From Patescibacteria group bacterium UBA2135 (GTDB lineage: Bacteria > Patescibacteriota > Minisyncoccia > Phycocordibacterales > UBA2135): a stretch of 30,808 bases of DNA. Made by a program: the position numbers and the translations under genes. How positions within the stretch are numbered: the stretch's first letter is position 1; each line of letters opens with the position of its first letter. The DNA is taken from NCBI GenBank assembly GCA_002327685.1, contig DCXN01000005.1:30126-60933 (forward strand). Direction: 5' to 3'. The notes under the pieces were generated by a model, which did no database searches, was not told the origin of the DNA, and saw only the letters and a list, made by a program, of their open reading frames with translations. Below, in pieces: positions 19,096 to 25,853 of the stretch.

Positions 19096-22000
19096 TCAAC
19101 TCTTTTGTTCTTCGCACCACGAACGGGCGTTTTGGAACATGTGGAGCCATGGCGATGCGGCGAGCGTGTCTTTCCATTCTTCAGGCATCCAGGGCCATTG
19201 CCATTTTTGGAAGCAGCGTTCTGGATGAGGCATCATTGCCAGATGTCTTCCATCTTCCGAGCAAAGCGCCGTAAATCCGTTTGGCGAACCATTAGGATTG
19301 TATGGATACACTTCAGTCGGTAAATCAGACGGATCTGTGTATATAAGTGGCGCGAGATCTTTTTCGCGTACCATATCGTTCACGCTTGAGTCAGGGAAGA
19401 TTAGCCTCCCTTCACCATGCGCAATCCAGACACCAAGAGTAGAACCCTCCATGCCGCGAAGAAGTACCGCTGGACTTGGCAAGATTTTCACCTGCGCAAA
19501 GCGGGACTCAAAGCGACCTGAGTGGTTATGGATGAAACGAGGTTGTGACGCTTCGTTGATTTCATTTCCTGGCACCCATCCTAGGAGCGCCATGAGTTGG
19601 CATCCATTACACACACCAAGGGAGAAGGTGTCAGGTCGACTATAGAACGAATCGAACTGGTCTTTGAGAATTTTATTGTATCGGATCACTCCAGCCCAAC
19701 CCTTGCCACTGCCGAAGACATCCATGAACGAGAAACCTCCTGGGAACATTAGACCTTGGAATTGGTCCAGAGTACTTCTTCCAGTTTGCAAATCGCTCAT
19801 GGTCACGTCGAACGGGCCAAGGCCAGCCGCAAAGCAAGCGGCAGCCATCTCTCGATCACCGTTTGTACCCTCCTGACGGAGAATCGCTACGGCTGGACGT
19901 GTATTTCCACTTTCCATTGTGGGGGCAGGATCAAATGTTAGTTGGTATACTGGCCGTCTCGATTTAGCGTGACAGCGTCGTTCCGATTTCACATCTGAGA
20001 CATCGGTTTGAATCTCCTCAAGACGGGAGCTTGTTGCTTCCCACTGTACTCGAAGTTCATCAAGAGATGAAAGAAAAACCAAACCATCTTGACCGTCTTG
20101 TTTTATCACAACAGTCTGTGCTTGCATGGTTCGTCCGATCCTCACAAAAGATACGCCGTGAGAATCGAATATTGCCTGAAGGTTAGCTTCCTGCTCCGGT
20201 GCATATTCAAGCAACAACCCTAGTTCCTCCGAGAACAGCTTGGCAAGAACGTCAGCATTGTTTTCGAGATTGATTTCTGCACCGGAAAATCCTGACAAAC
20301 ACATCTCAACCAAGGTCGTGATGAGTCCGCCATCGCTTCGATCGTGAAGTGAAAGGATTTGATTATTACTGATCGCTTCTTGCACAGCCCTGAAGACACA
20401 CGCTAAGAACGCTGGGTCATCGACGTCTGGAGAGGTATCACCAGTTTGGCCAAATGCTTGAGCGAGACTTGAACCACCGAGGCGGTTTTTGCCGTTGCCC
20501 AAATCAATAAGACCAAGATTACTATTTCCTGGTCGCTTGATGTCGGGGGTACACACAAATGCGATGTTTGGCACCGGCGCATATCCCATAATCACCAATT
20601 GACCGGGTGACTTTACGAGTGATCCGTCAATTGTGGCTGCCATGGATAGGCTGTCTTTGCCACCGTCGATTGCGATCCCAAGCGCGAGCATAATGTCGCG
20701 CATAGCAGTTGCCGCGTCGTAGAGACGTGGCATTTCTCCTGGTAGCTTTGCTGGCCACATCCAGTTGGCTCGACAGACAACGTCACCCAGATCACTGATA
20801 CATGCACTGACCATGTTTGTAAGCATTTCGCCCACGGCCATTCGAGCACCTGCACCAGAGTTGAGTAACATCTTGATCGGTTGTTCACCAAGTGCTGTTG
20901 CGGCACCGGTAGTATCAAAGAAACCATTTGCTGTCACCGAAACGTTGGCGACGGGTATTTGGGCTGGTCCACAACATTGCTGTTGCACGATACGTCCAGT
21001 GACGCTTCGATCAACTTTGTGCACAAGATATCCTTTTGAACCAATTTGTGGCAGACGGAATATCATCTCAAGCGCTTCGTTCACGGTAAGGTCGGAAGGT
21101 GGCACAAAAGGTGCAAACTCACGTTCAATTCGTTCCGACTCAAAAGTTTTTTGCGCAAGTCCAGTAAGAATGCTGTGCAAGTCGAGATGTACTGGAGTTG
21201 TGTCGTTATCAGAGTCAATAACAGTGATGTGTCTGTCGTCAGTTACCTCTCCAACAACTTCACAGTTGGTTCCTTCACGCTCACAGATTGCCTGGAAGCG
21301 AGCAAGATTACTACGTCTTACAAGAAGTCCGTAACGCTCTTGGGTTTCCGCGCTCCAGATTTCAAGGACAGACATGGTCCTATCCCCGAGTACAATTTGG
21401 CGGATGTCGATCTTTCCGCCAGTTTTTTCCACAAGTTCCGTGAGTACGTTACTTGGTCCACCAGCACCTTGATCGTGGATGCTTTCGATGGGGTTCTCTG
21501 ACCCCATTTCAATACAGGCTCGAATGACACGGTTGGCTTTGTTTTCCATCTCAGCGTCGCCGCGTTGAACGGAATTGAAGTCCAGGTCAGCGTCATTTTC
21601 GCCTTGGAGCATGCTGGAAGCAGCTCCACCGCCTACGCCAACACGGTACATTGGACTGCCGATTGCAACAATACACATACCTATTTCTGGGTCGTGCTTT
21701 TTCGTTTGATCGGCAGCAATTTGACCTTGACCTGCAGTGTAGAGGACTGGTTTACGAAACTCCAGTCGTTCATTGCTAACTACTTGACCAAATGTTCTCG
21801 TAAATCCTCCAATAAGCGGTTCACCAAATTTGTTACCGTAGTCGGAAACACCATCACTACCTTCAATAAGGATCCGTGATGGAGTTGCTTGACCCCGAAT
21901 CTCTTCACCACCGACAATTTCGCCGGGGATTGGATAACCGAGTAGGTGCAAATTTCCTACACAATAGCCAGCGAGACCGGCAATTGGAAGTGACCCACGT

Positions 22001-22908
22001 CCAGCAGCACTATTGTCTCTGATTCTCCCGCCGGAGCCAGTTTCGGCACCAGGGAACGGAGCAATAAGAGTCGGGTGGTTGTGGGTTTCTGCTGTAGCAG
22101 TAATGTGCCAGACGCGTCCATGTATTGTAAACGAACAAGGTGTGCCGGGACTGATTGGTTCAAGTGTAGGAACACGAAAACCTACTATAGCTCCAGCATT
22201 GTCGTTGAATGCAAGGATACTGTTTGAGTCGTCCTTAGCTAAAAGTGGACTACGAACAATATCGAACAGTGTTTCAGACATCGTCACGCCATCAATGACA
22301 AGAGGGCTCCGAAAAACCCAATGTCGGCTATGTTCACTGTTGGCATTCCCGTCTTGGAAGAGTTCAACGTCAGTTGGATTTCTTTCAAGTCTTTGATACA
22401 TTTCAATATTACGTCTGATGTCAGCGTCGTCCATCCCAAGTCCGAGTGTAGTGTTGAGTGCGCGAAGCGCATTTTCACCACATTCCAAAAGTGGAATGAT
22501 CTTCACAGGTTCCGGCTTTACGGTCGGACCAAAATCAAGCAGTCCGTTTTGGTAGACGACTTGTGTCATTGGATCCAAAAAATCTGCCAATATCGTTGCT
22601 TTGTCTTGCGATCCAGTGACGATATAACGAACCGAGTGCTCGATCCTTCTGATCTTGGTAATACCCATTGCATGGGAGATGGCAACTGCGTTCGAAGAAA
22701 ATGGTGTCTCAACATTGAGTCGAGGACCAATTTCAATAAAACTGCCAGGTGTCAGAGCAGGCTCCATTTGAGTGTTGCCCGATTGGTATGTTTCTGCAAT
22801 GAGCCATTGAAGTTGTCGAAGCTCTCTATCGGAGAGCTTCCCTTGTGAATCGACGTAGAAGCAGAGTTCGCTTCCGTCATCCACATACCGATAGATACGT
22901 GTAAGCAT
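19096..22908 (-). CDS. purL: Phosphoribosylformylglycinamidine synthase, single-chain
   Basis: PurL makes FGAM from FGAR, glutamine and ATP in de novo purine synthesis. The 1270-residue product is the large form that also contains the glutaminase domain. Domains in order: N-terminal PurS-like part (IGPRLNVETPFSSNAVAISHAMG), linker, first AIRS-like ATPase half (TAETHNHPTLIAPFPGAETGSGGRIRDNSAAG), second half (IAIDGGKDSLSMAAT, SLHDRSDGGLITTLVEM), and a C-terminal glutamine amidotransferase. The last has FPGGFSFMDVFGSGKGWAG, catalytic cysteine in LGVCNGCQLMALLGW near residue 1100, and MMPHPERCFQKWQW near 1230. It is complete. GGAGG precedes the ATG. No other pur gene is in view. Confidence 0.96.
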   Translation of the reverse strand: MLTRIYRYVDDGSELCFYVDSQGKLSDRELRQLQWLIAETYQSGNTQMEPALTPGSFIEIGPRLNVETPFSSNAVAISHAMGITKIRRIEHSVRYIVTGSQDKATILADFLDPMTQVVYQNGLLDFGPTVKPEPVKIIPLLECGENALRALNTTLGLGMDDADIRRNIEMYQRLERNPTDVELFQDGNANSEHSRHWVFRSPLVIDGVTMSETLFDIVRSPLLAKDDSNSILAFNDNAGAIVGFRVPTLEPISPGTPCSFTIHGRVWHITATAETHNHPTLIAPFPGAETGSGGRIRDNSAAGRGSLPIAGLAGYCVGNLHLLGYPIPGEIVGGEEIRGQATPSRILIEGSDGVSDYGNKFGEPLIGGFTRTFGQVVSNERLEFRKPVLYTAGQGQIAADQTKKHDPEIGMCIVAIGSPMYRVGVGGGAASSMLQGENDADLDFNSVQRGDAEMENKANRVIRACIEMGSENPIESIHDQGAGGPSNVLTELVEKTGGKIDIRQIVLGDRTMSVLEIWSAETQERYGLLVRRSNLARFQAICEREGTNCEVVGEVTDDRHITVIDSDNDTTPVHLDLHSILTGLAQKTFESERIEREFAPFVPPSDLTVNEALEMIFRLPQIGSKGYLVHKVDRSVTGRIVQQQCCGPAQIPVANVSVTANGFFDTTGAATALGEQPIKMLLNSGAGARMAVGEMLTNMVSACISDLGDVVCRANWMWPAKLPGEMPRLYDAATAMRDIMLALGIAIDGGKDSLSMAATIDGSLVKSPGQLVIMGYAPVPNIAFVCTPDIKRPGNSNLGLIDLGNGKNRLGGSSLAQAFGQTGDTSPDVDDPAFLACVFRAVQEAISNNQILSLHDRSDGGLITTLVEMCLSGFSGAEINLENNADVLAKLFSEELGLLLEYAPEQEANLQAIFDSHGVSFVRIGRTMQAQTVVIKQDGQDGLVFLSSLDELRVQWEATSSRLEEIQTDVSDVKSERRCHAKSRRPVYQLTFDPAPTMESGNTRPAVAILRQEGTNGDREMAAACFAAGLGPFDVTMSDLQTGRSTLDQFQGLMFPGGFSFMDVFGSGKGWAGVIRYNKILKDQFDSFYSRPDTFSLGVCNGCQLMALLGWVPGNEINEASQPRFIHNHSGRFESRFAQVKILPSPAVLLRGMEGSTLGVWIAHGEGRLIFPDSSVNDMVREKDLAPLIYTDPSDLPTEVYPYNPNGSPNGFTALCSEDGRHLAMMPHPERCFQKWQWPWMPEEWKDTLAASPWLHMFQNARSWCEEQKS

Positions 22909-22956
22909 TAGGATTCCTCCAGAGTTTGCTTAGTTCTAAGAATAGAAAATTGTCAA

Positions 22957-22983
22957 AAAACAAAATGCACCCTTACAAGGTGC
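22957..22983 (-). terminator. Hairpin with T-run in the purL upstream region
   Basis: On the minus strand GCACC and GGGTGC pair around TTGTAA and are followed by ATTTTGTTTTTTG. The T-run runs into TTGACA at 22956-22951. It could end transcripts entering from upstream or act as an attenuator. No clear -10 follows the TTGACA; TAAGCA at 18 bp is poor. Confidence 0.45.
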
Positions 22984-23047
22984 GCTGAGGTTACGCTATC
23001 ATGAAACAATATTTTAACCAAGCCATTTTAAACTTCCATATGTCTCA

Positions 23048-23075
23048 CATATTTCTGTATTCGGGAGATTAATGA
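23048..23075. repeat. Repeat shared by the two purL-island leaders, copy B
   Basis: CATATT-TCTGTATT-CGGGAGATTAATGA matches copy A at 18948-18978 with short gaps. It lies 140 bp upstream of purL. The two copies could be a shared regulatory site or marks of an insertion or duplication. Confidence 0.6.
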
Positions 23076-23187
23076 ATGACGTTATTTATGGTGAGCTTGT
23101 CAAGCTGGAACCACATGGAAACGTATATTTTGGGGATGTGTGAGTTATTGAGTGGGAATAAAATACATGGAAAAGAGTTTGAAGTCG

Positions 23188-23217
23188 TTGGATAAAATTT
23201 TTGGAAAAAGATATAAT
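23188..23217 (+). promoter_or_regulatory. Promoter of the rhodanese gene
   Basis: TTGGAT (23188-23193), an 18-bp spacer and TATAAT (23212-23217) stand 33 bp upstream of the GTG start. The leader would be about 27 nt and has no Shine-Dalgarno sequence. Confidence 0.65.
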
Positions 23218-23250
23218 GTGATTATTAACAAATAATTTAATTTACAGTCT

Positions 23251-23673
23251 GTGAACACAAAAAATCTAATTATAATAATTACTGTCGTGATCCTCGCTTT
23301 TTTGGGATATTCTTATTTACCAACTATTTTCGAGCAAAGTGAAAAACAAATACTAGAGGAAATTATAGAACTTGATGTTTCAAGAATTGGTCAGGAAATT
23401 CAAACTGGTAATGCAAAGCTTGTGGATGTGCGAACGGCGGAAGAATTAAAAGAAGACGGATATGCAGCAGGTTCTGTACACTTTGACCTCTCGAGACTTC
23501 AAGTAGGAGAGCTTCCGAGTTTCTCAAAAAATGTGAAGGTCTATGTGTACTGTAAAGGTGGAGTGCGTGCAGGTGTGGCAGAAGAAATTTTGGAAGAGGC
23601 TGGATTTAGTGATGTAATTAACATAGGGGGTTTTGTTGATTGGGAAGCTGCTGGTGGAGAAGTGGTTCGCTAA
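23251..23673 (+). CDS. Membrane-anchored rhodanese-like protein
   Basis: Rhodanese domains carry sulfur as a cysteine persulfide. The 140-residue product has one N-terminal membrane helix (LIIIITVVILAFLGYSYL, residues 6-23), so the domain is probably outside the cytoplasmic membrane. The domain has KLVDVRTAEELKEDGYAAGSVHFDLSRL and the active-site loop YCKGGVRAG with C101, then VINIGGFVDWEAAGG. It starts with GTG. It is a single-gene unit with its own promoter and terminator. The physiological sulfur acceptor cannot be told. Confidence 0.87.
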   Translation: MNTKNLIIIITVVILAFLGYSYLPTIFEQSEKQILEEIIELDVSRIGQEIQTGNAKLVDVRTAEELKEDGYAAGSVHFDLSRLQVGELPSFSKNVKVYVYCKGGVRAGVAEEILEEAGFSDVINIGGFVDWEAAGGEVVR

Positions 23674-23714
23674 ACTTAGATGGGGACAGGTCCATTATCA
23701 TTGCGGCAAATGAG

Positions 23715-23739
23715 AAAAATCACCGTAAGGTGATTTTTT
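23715..23739 (+). terminator. Terminator of the rhodanese gene
   Basis: AAAAATCACC-gtaa-GGTGATTTTTT is a perfect hairpin with a T-run, 41 bp after the stop. Confidence 0.85.
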
Positions 23740-23758
23740 GCTTTTCATAAGGGAATCG

Positions 23759-23818
23759 GTCGCGAGTACTAAGTATTTTGTGAATGCTTCGCATCCAAAA
23801 AACCTAAGTACTCGCGAC
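23759..23818. repeat. 60-nt palindrome and adjoining G+C-rich non-coding stretch
   Basis: GTCGCGAGTACT at 23759-23770 is exactly complementary to AGTACTCGCGAC at 23807-23818, with further imperfect pairing inside (TATTTTG, ATGC-ttc-GCAT). From 23819 to 23929 there is G+C-rich DNA with GTCG-cagaa-CGAC and a TTCGAATCCCACC string that resembles part of a tRNA T-arm. No gene was recognised there. Confidence 0.6.
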
Positions 23819-23929
23819 AAAGAAAAGCTGGGCGGAGGCGCCAGCCTCTTTGCGCGGCCTCGCCTCACTGTCGCAGAACGACATGTTCCGGTTTTCGAAT
23901 CCCACCCGCAAGTGAGGGTTTTGCTTGCT

Positions 23930-23989
23930 CATCTCCACTCAACAAAAATGGCTCGCATAAGCGAGCTCATTTTTGAACGAGTGGAGATG
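23930..23989 (-). terminator. tmRNA 3' hairpin that also captures the acceptor strand
   Basis: CATCTCCACTC (23930-23940) is the exact complement of GAGTGGAGATG (23979-23989), which on the minus strand is the tmRNA 3' acceptor strand and its flank. Inside is a second hairpin, AAAAATG/CATTTTT with GCTCGC-type pairing (23943-23977), followed by T residues on the minus strand. The inner part looks like a terminator. The outer part would pair with the last seven bases of the acceptor stem. Confidence 0.8.
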
Positions 23990-24377
23990 CCGAGAGTTGA
24001 ACTCGGGTGCAAAAAGGATTTTTAGTTGGATCTACATGTTTAGAATATTTTTTTGTTTGAGTATTGTGCGTAAAAAATATTCAAAATCACACAATACCGA
24101 GTTCTTTGATTTTGAAATGCAATCAGAACGGTTTACATTTCTATTCCGAAAATATTACACCTATATCTCCTTATCGGAAGTCAAGAGTATAGACGCCAGC
24201 AAAATGCTTTTATGCGTATGCTGGAGCAAGACCGTAATTACCTCCAAAAACGGAAGCAAATGCTAGTCGTGCTTTAGTCAATAAGTTTGCACTTATCTTT
24301 TTTGGTCAGTTTACGAGTTAACCAAGCTCTCCATGCACAATTTAAAAATGTTCTTTTTGTCGAGGCCTTTCATCCCC
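23982..24377 (-). ncRNA. ssrA: tmRNA (ssrA)
   Basis: tmRNA rescues stalled ribosomes with SmpB and tags the product for proteolysis. The 5' end reads GGGGATGAAAGGCCTCGACA, the family consensus. Its first seven bases pair with CATCTCC at the 3' end (one G-U). The 3' part has CATGTAG and a T-arm CCGAG-ttcaact-CTCGG; CCA is not encoded. The tag starts at GCA (24290) after GATAAGT and runs 26 codons to TAA at 24212-24210. It begins ANLLTK and ends NYGLAPAYA. The stop lies in the loop of CCAGCA/TGCTGG (helix 5). An H-type pseudoknot, TTCAAAATCA/TGATTTTGAA interleaved with GTATTGTG/CACAATAC, is clear. smpB lies upstream on the same strand. Confidence 0.95.
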
Positions 24378-24422
24378 GAAATCTAGATTTAAATCTAGAT
24401 TTAAATCTAGATTTCGGGGATG
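24371..24422. repeat. 52-bp perfect palindrome covering the tmRNA 5' end
   Basis: CATCCCCG at the left is mirrored by CGGGGATG at the right, with three tandem AAATCTAGATTT palindromes between. The seven bases at 24371-24377 are the mature tmRNA 5' end. The predicted transcription start is near the outer end of the palindrome, so the primary transcript would begin with a hairpin that sequesters the tmRNA 5' acceptor strand. Confidence 0.88.
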
Positions 24423-24424
24423 CT

Positions 24425-24453
24425 TAAATAGAAATACTGAAAAGTGGTGGCAA
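24425..24453 (-). promoter_or_regulatory. Promoter of ssrA
   Basis: On the minus strand TTGCCA (24453-24448), a 17-bp spacer and TATTTA (24430-24425) place the start near 24420, at the edge of the palindrome, about 45 bases before the mature tmRNA end. The -35 overlaps a hairpin GTGGCAAG/CTTGCCAC (24446-24475) that may terminate the upstream small gene. Confidence 0.6.
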
Positions 24454-24497
24454 GTTTTGTGATTCTTGCCACAGGTTGTAGAACCATTTTTTGTGGT

Positions 24498-24686
24498 TCA
24501 CGCATCATGATCGGGATCGGAATCAATTCCGTCCAGTGTTAGACGTCTGTTGCGACGTCCTGGATGAAGTCCTCGTTTTCGCTCCTCCTCCATTACGGAC
24601 GCGAGCGAATCTGTTGAAGGTCCTCCTTCAACACCTTCGGGAAGTAACTTAGCGATGGTTTTTAAATTGTCTTCAGTGAGTGGCAT
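24498..24686 (-). CDS. Small hypothetical protein between smpB and ssrA
   Basis: The 62-residue product starts MPLTEDNLKTIAKLLPEGVEGG and ends in an acidic tail DGIDSDPDHDA after a basic stretch RGLHPGRRNRRL. GGAGG lies six bases before this ATG, which decides the start against an ATG four codons upstream that itself forms part of the Shine-Dalgarno sequence. No family was recognised. It lies 47 bp after smpB on the same strand. Confidence 0.65.
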   Translation of the reverse strand: MPLTEDNLKTIAKLLPEGVEGGPSTDSLASVMEEERKRGLHPGRRNRRLTLDGIDSDPDHDA

Positions 24687-24733
24687 TTTTTCCTCCATTG
24701 TTCAAAACCACATTTCAATATTCCTGGTCATTA

Positions 24734-25174
24734 TTATCTTTTCAACGTACGTCCGATTTCTCGCTCAGTGTCACGCTTTTTAATTGTTTCTCGTTTATCG
24801 TGCTTCTTTTTTCCGCGCGCAACACCAATTTCAACTTTAATTTTACTGCCCTTATTATACACCGAAACGGGTACGATTGTCAACCCCCTTTGTTTTTCAA
24901 ATCCGACAAGCTGTGAAATCTCTTTTTTATTCAATAAAAGTTTTCGCGCGCGATACGGATCATATTCTTTCGGAGTATTTGCCGTCTGATATGGCGGTAC
25001 ATGCATTCCCACGACAAAAGCCTCATTACCTCTGATGATAACGTATGCTCCGACAAGAGATCCCTGTCCCGTCTTCAGCGACTTCACTTCAAATCCAAGA
25101 AGTTGAATTCCCGCTTCAAATTTCTCAAGAATCTCGTAGTTAAAATATACTTTTTTGTTTTGCACGAGCGCCAT
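24734..25174 (-). CDS. smpB: SsrA-binding protein SmpB
   Basis: SmpB binds the tRNA-like part of tmRNA and places it in the stalled ribosome's A site. The 146-residue product has NKKVYFNYEILEKFEAGIQLLGFEVKSLKTGQGSL, AFVVGMHVPPY, YDPYRARKLLLNKKEI and GLTIVPVSVYNKGSKIKVEIGVARGKKKHDKRETIKKRD, the last being the conserved C-terminal tail. The start ALVQNKK follows an extended -10 (TGCTACAAT) by six bases, indicating a leaderless mRNA; a longer frame from 25195 would include the promoter. ssrA lies downstream on the same strand. Confidence 0.95.
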   Translation of the reverse strand: MALVQNKKVYFNYEILEKFEAGIQLLGFEVKSLKTGQGSLVGAYVIIRGNEAFVVGMHVPPYQTANTPKEYDPYRARKLLLNKKEISQLVGFEKQRGLTIVPVSVYNKGSKIKVEIGVARGKKKHDKRETIKKRDTEREIGRTLKR

Positions 25175-25180
25175 ATGCGC

Positions 25181-25189
25181 ATTGTAGCA
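25181..25189 (-). promoter_or_regulatory. Extended -10 promoter of smpB
   Basis: TGCTACAAT on the minus strand ends six bases before the smpB ATG. The extended TGn motif would compensate for the lack of a -35. The predicted start is the A of the ATG. Confidence 0.6.
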
Positions 25190-25261
25190 CAGCAAGTGTT
25201 CAAGAAATAATAAGACGGTAAAATATAAATCGCACGTTCAAACGTACAGTTTTTTCACACA

Positions 25262-25289
25262 AAAAGGTGATGCGTACGCATCACCTTTT
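25262..25289. terminator. 28-bp perfect palindrome between smpB and the gene at 25356
   Basis: AAAAGGTGATGCG pairs with CGCATCACCTTTT around TA. It has T-runs on both strands and lies 66 bp after the stop of the minus-strand gene at 25356, so it probably terminates that gene. Confidence 0.8.
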
Positions 25290-25355
25290 ATATTTTCATG
25301 TTTTGTAGCTTGTCATTCTTTTTCTTTAGACCATAAGGATTCCTGTTTTGACTTT

Positions 25356-25712
25356 TTAGTCTTCCATCTTTTTATGTGCCACGCCACTCGAATCGACAAA
25401 AATTGTTTTAGCTACTTGCTCCTCTTTTTTACGCTTCTCTTTTTCTGCTGTTTTACGCTCCTCCTCTATACGTCTTTCTTTTGCTTCTGCTTTATACCCC
25501 TCTTTCACTTTACGTTCTGCTTCATCGCCATGCCTCCATGGCGATTCTTCGTTTGGCTTTCTATCCTTTTCTTTTTTACGCGCCTCACCCTTTTTATCGA
25601 CAAAAATTGTTTCGTCTGCTTGTTTTTTCGCCTCTTCACGTTTTCCTTCTTCCGCTACTTTGCGTTGTGATTCGTTCACATTTCCCCATGGCGATTCTTC
25701 GTTTTTGTTCAT
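25356..25712 (-). CDS. Charged protein with a duplicated EESPW...TIFVD module
   Basis: The 118-residue product has no hydrophobic segment and is rich in Lys, Glu and Arg. It has two copies of one module: NEESPW at residues 4-9 and 54-59, each followed by a charged helix with RKV, and each closed by TIFVD (35-39, 103-107) then a G-x-A-x-K-K turn. The charged linker is about 20 residues longer in the second copy. I know no family for it. The short strand-like TIFVD-x-x-G-x-A motif may be a binding element. It is divergent from ftsH and ends in a clear terminator. Confidence 0.72.
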   Translation of the reverse strand: MNKNEESPWGNVNESQRKVAEEGKREEAKKQADETIFVDKKGEARKKEKDRKPNEESPWRHGDEAERKVKEGYKAEAKERRIEEERKTAEKEKRKKEEQVAKTIFVDSSGVAHKKMED

Positions 25713-25853
25713 ATTTATATAGGTATCACATTAATACGATTAATTCTTCCTTATATTATAATTATACCGTAGGACTACGTCAAAGTGCTTGGTTTCAAAA
25801 TAATCAACAAAACCTTTCTTTTTTTTGGTTTTTATGGTATGGTGGAGCGAATC

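Noticed and set aside
20765..22848. Plus-strand frames of 100-190 codons inside purL
   Set aside because: All are antisense to a complete, well-conserved PurL and show no family features.
23738..24025. Plus-strand ORF of about 95 codons
   Set aside because: It runs through the rhodanese terminator, the palindrome and the tmRNA 3' end on the other strand; composition reflects RNA structure, not coding.
24210..24332. tmRNA 5' end at GGAGAG (24332)
   Set aside because: Only five acceptor pairs and no D-domain consensus; GGGGATG at 24377 gives seven pairs and the GGCCTCGACA motif.
25785..25853. GTG start extending FtsH by 23 residues
   Set aside because: The extension lies over the promoter-like region and is unlike FtsH; the ATG at 25854 has a Shine-Dalgarno sequence.
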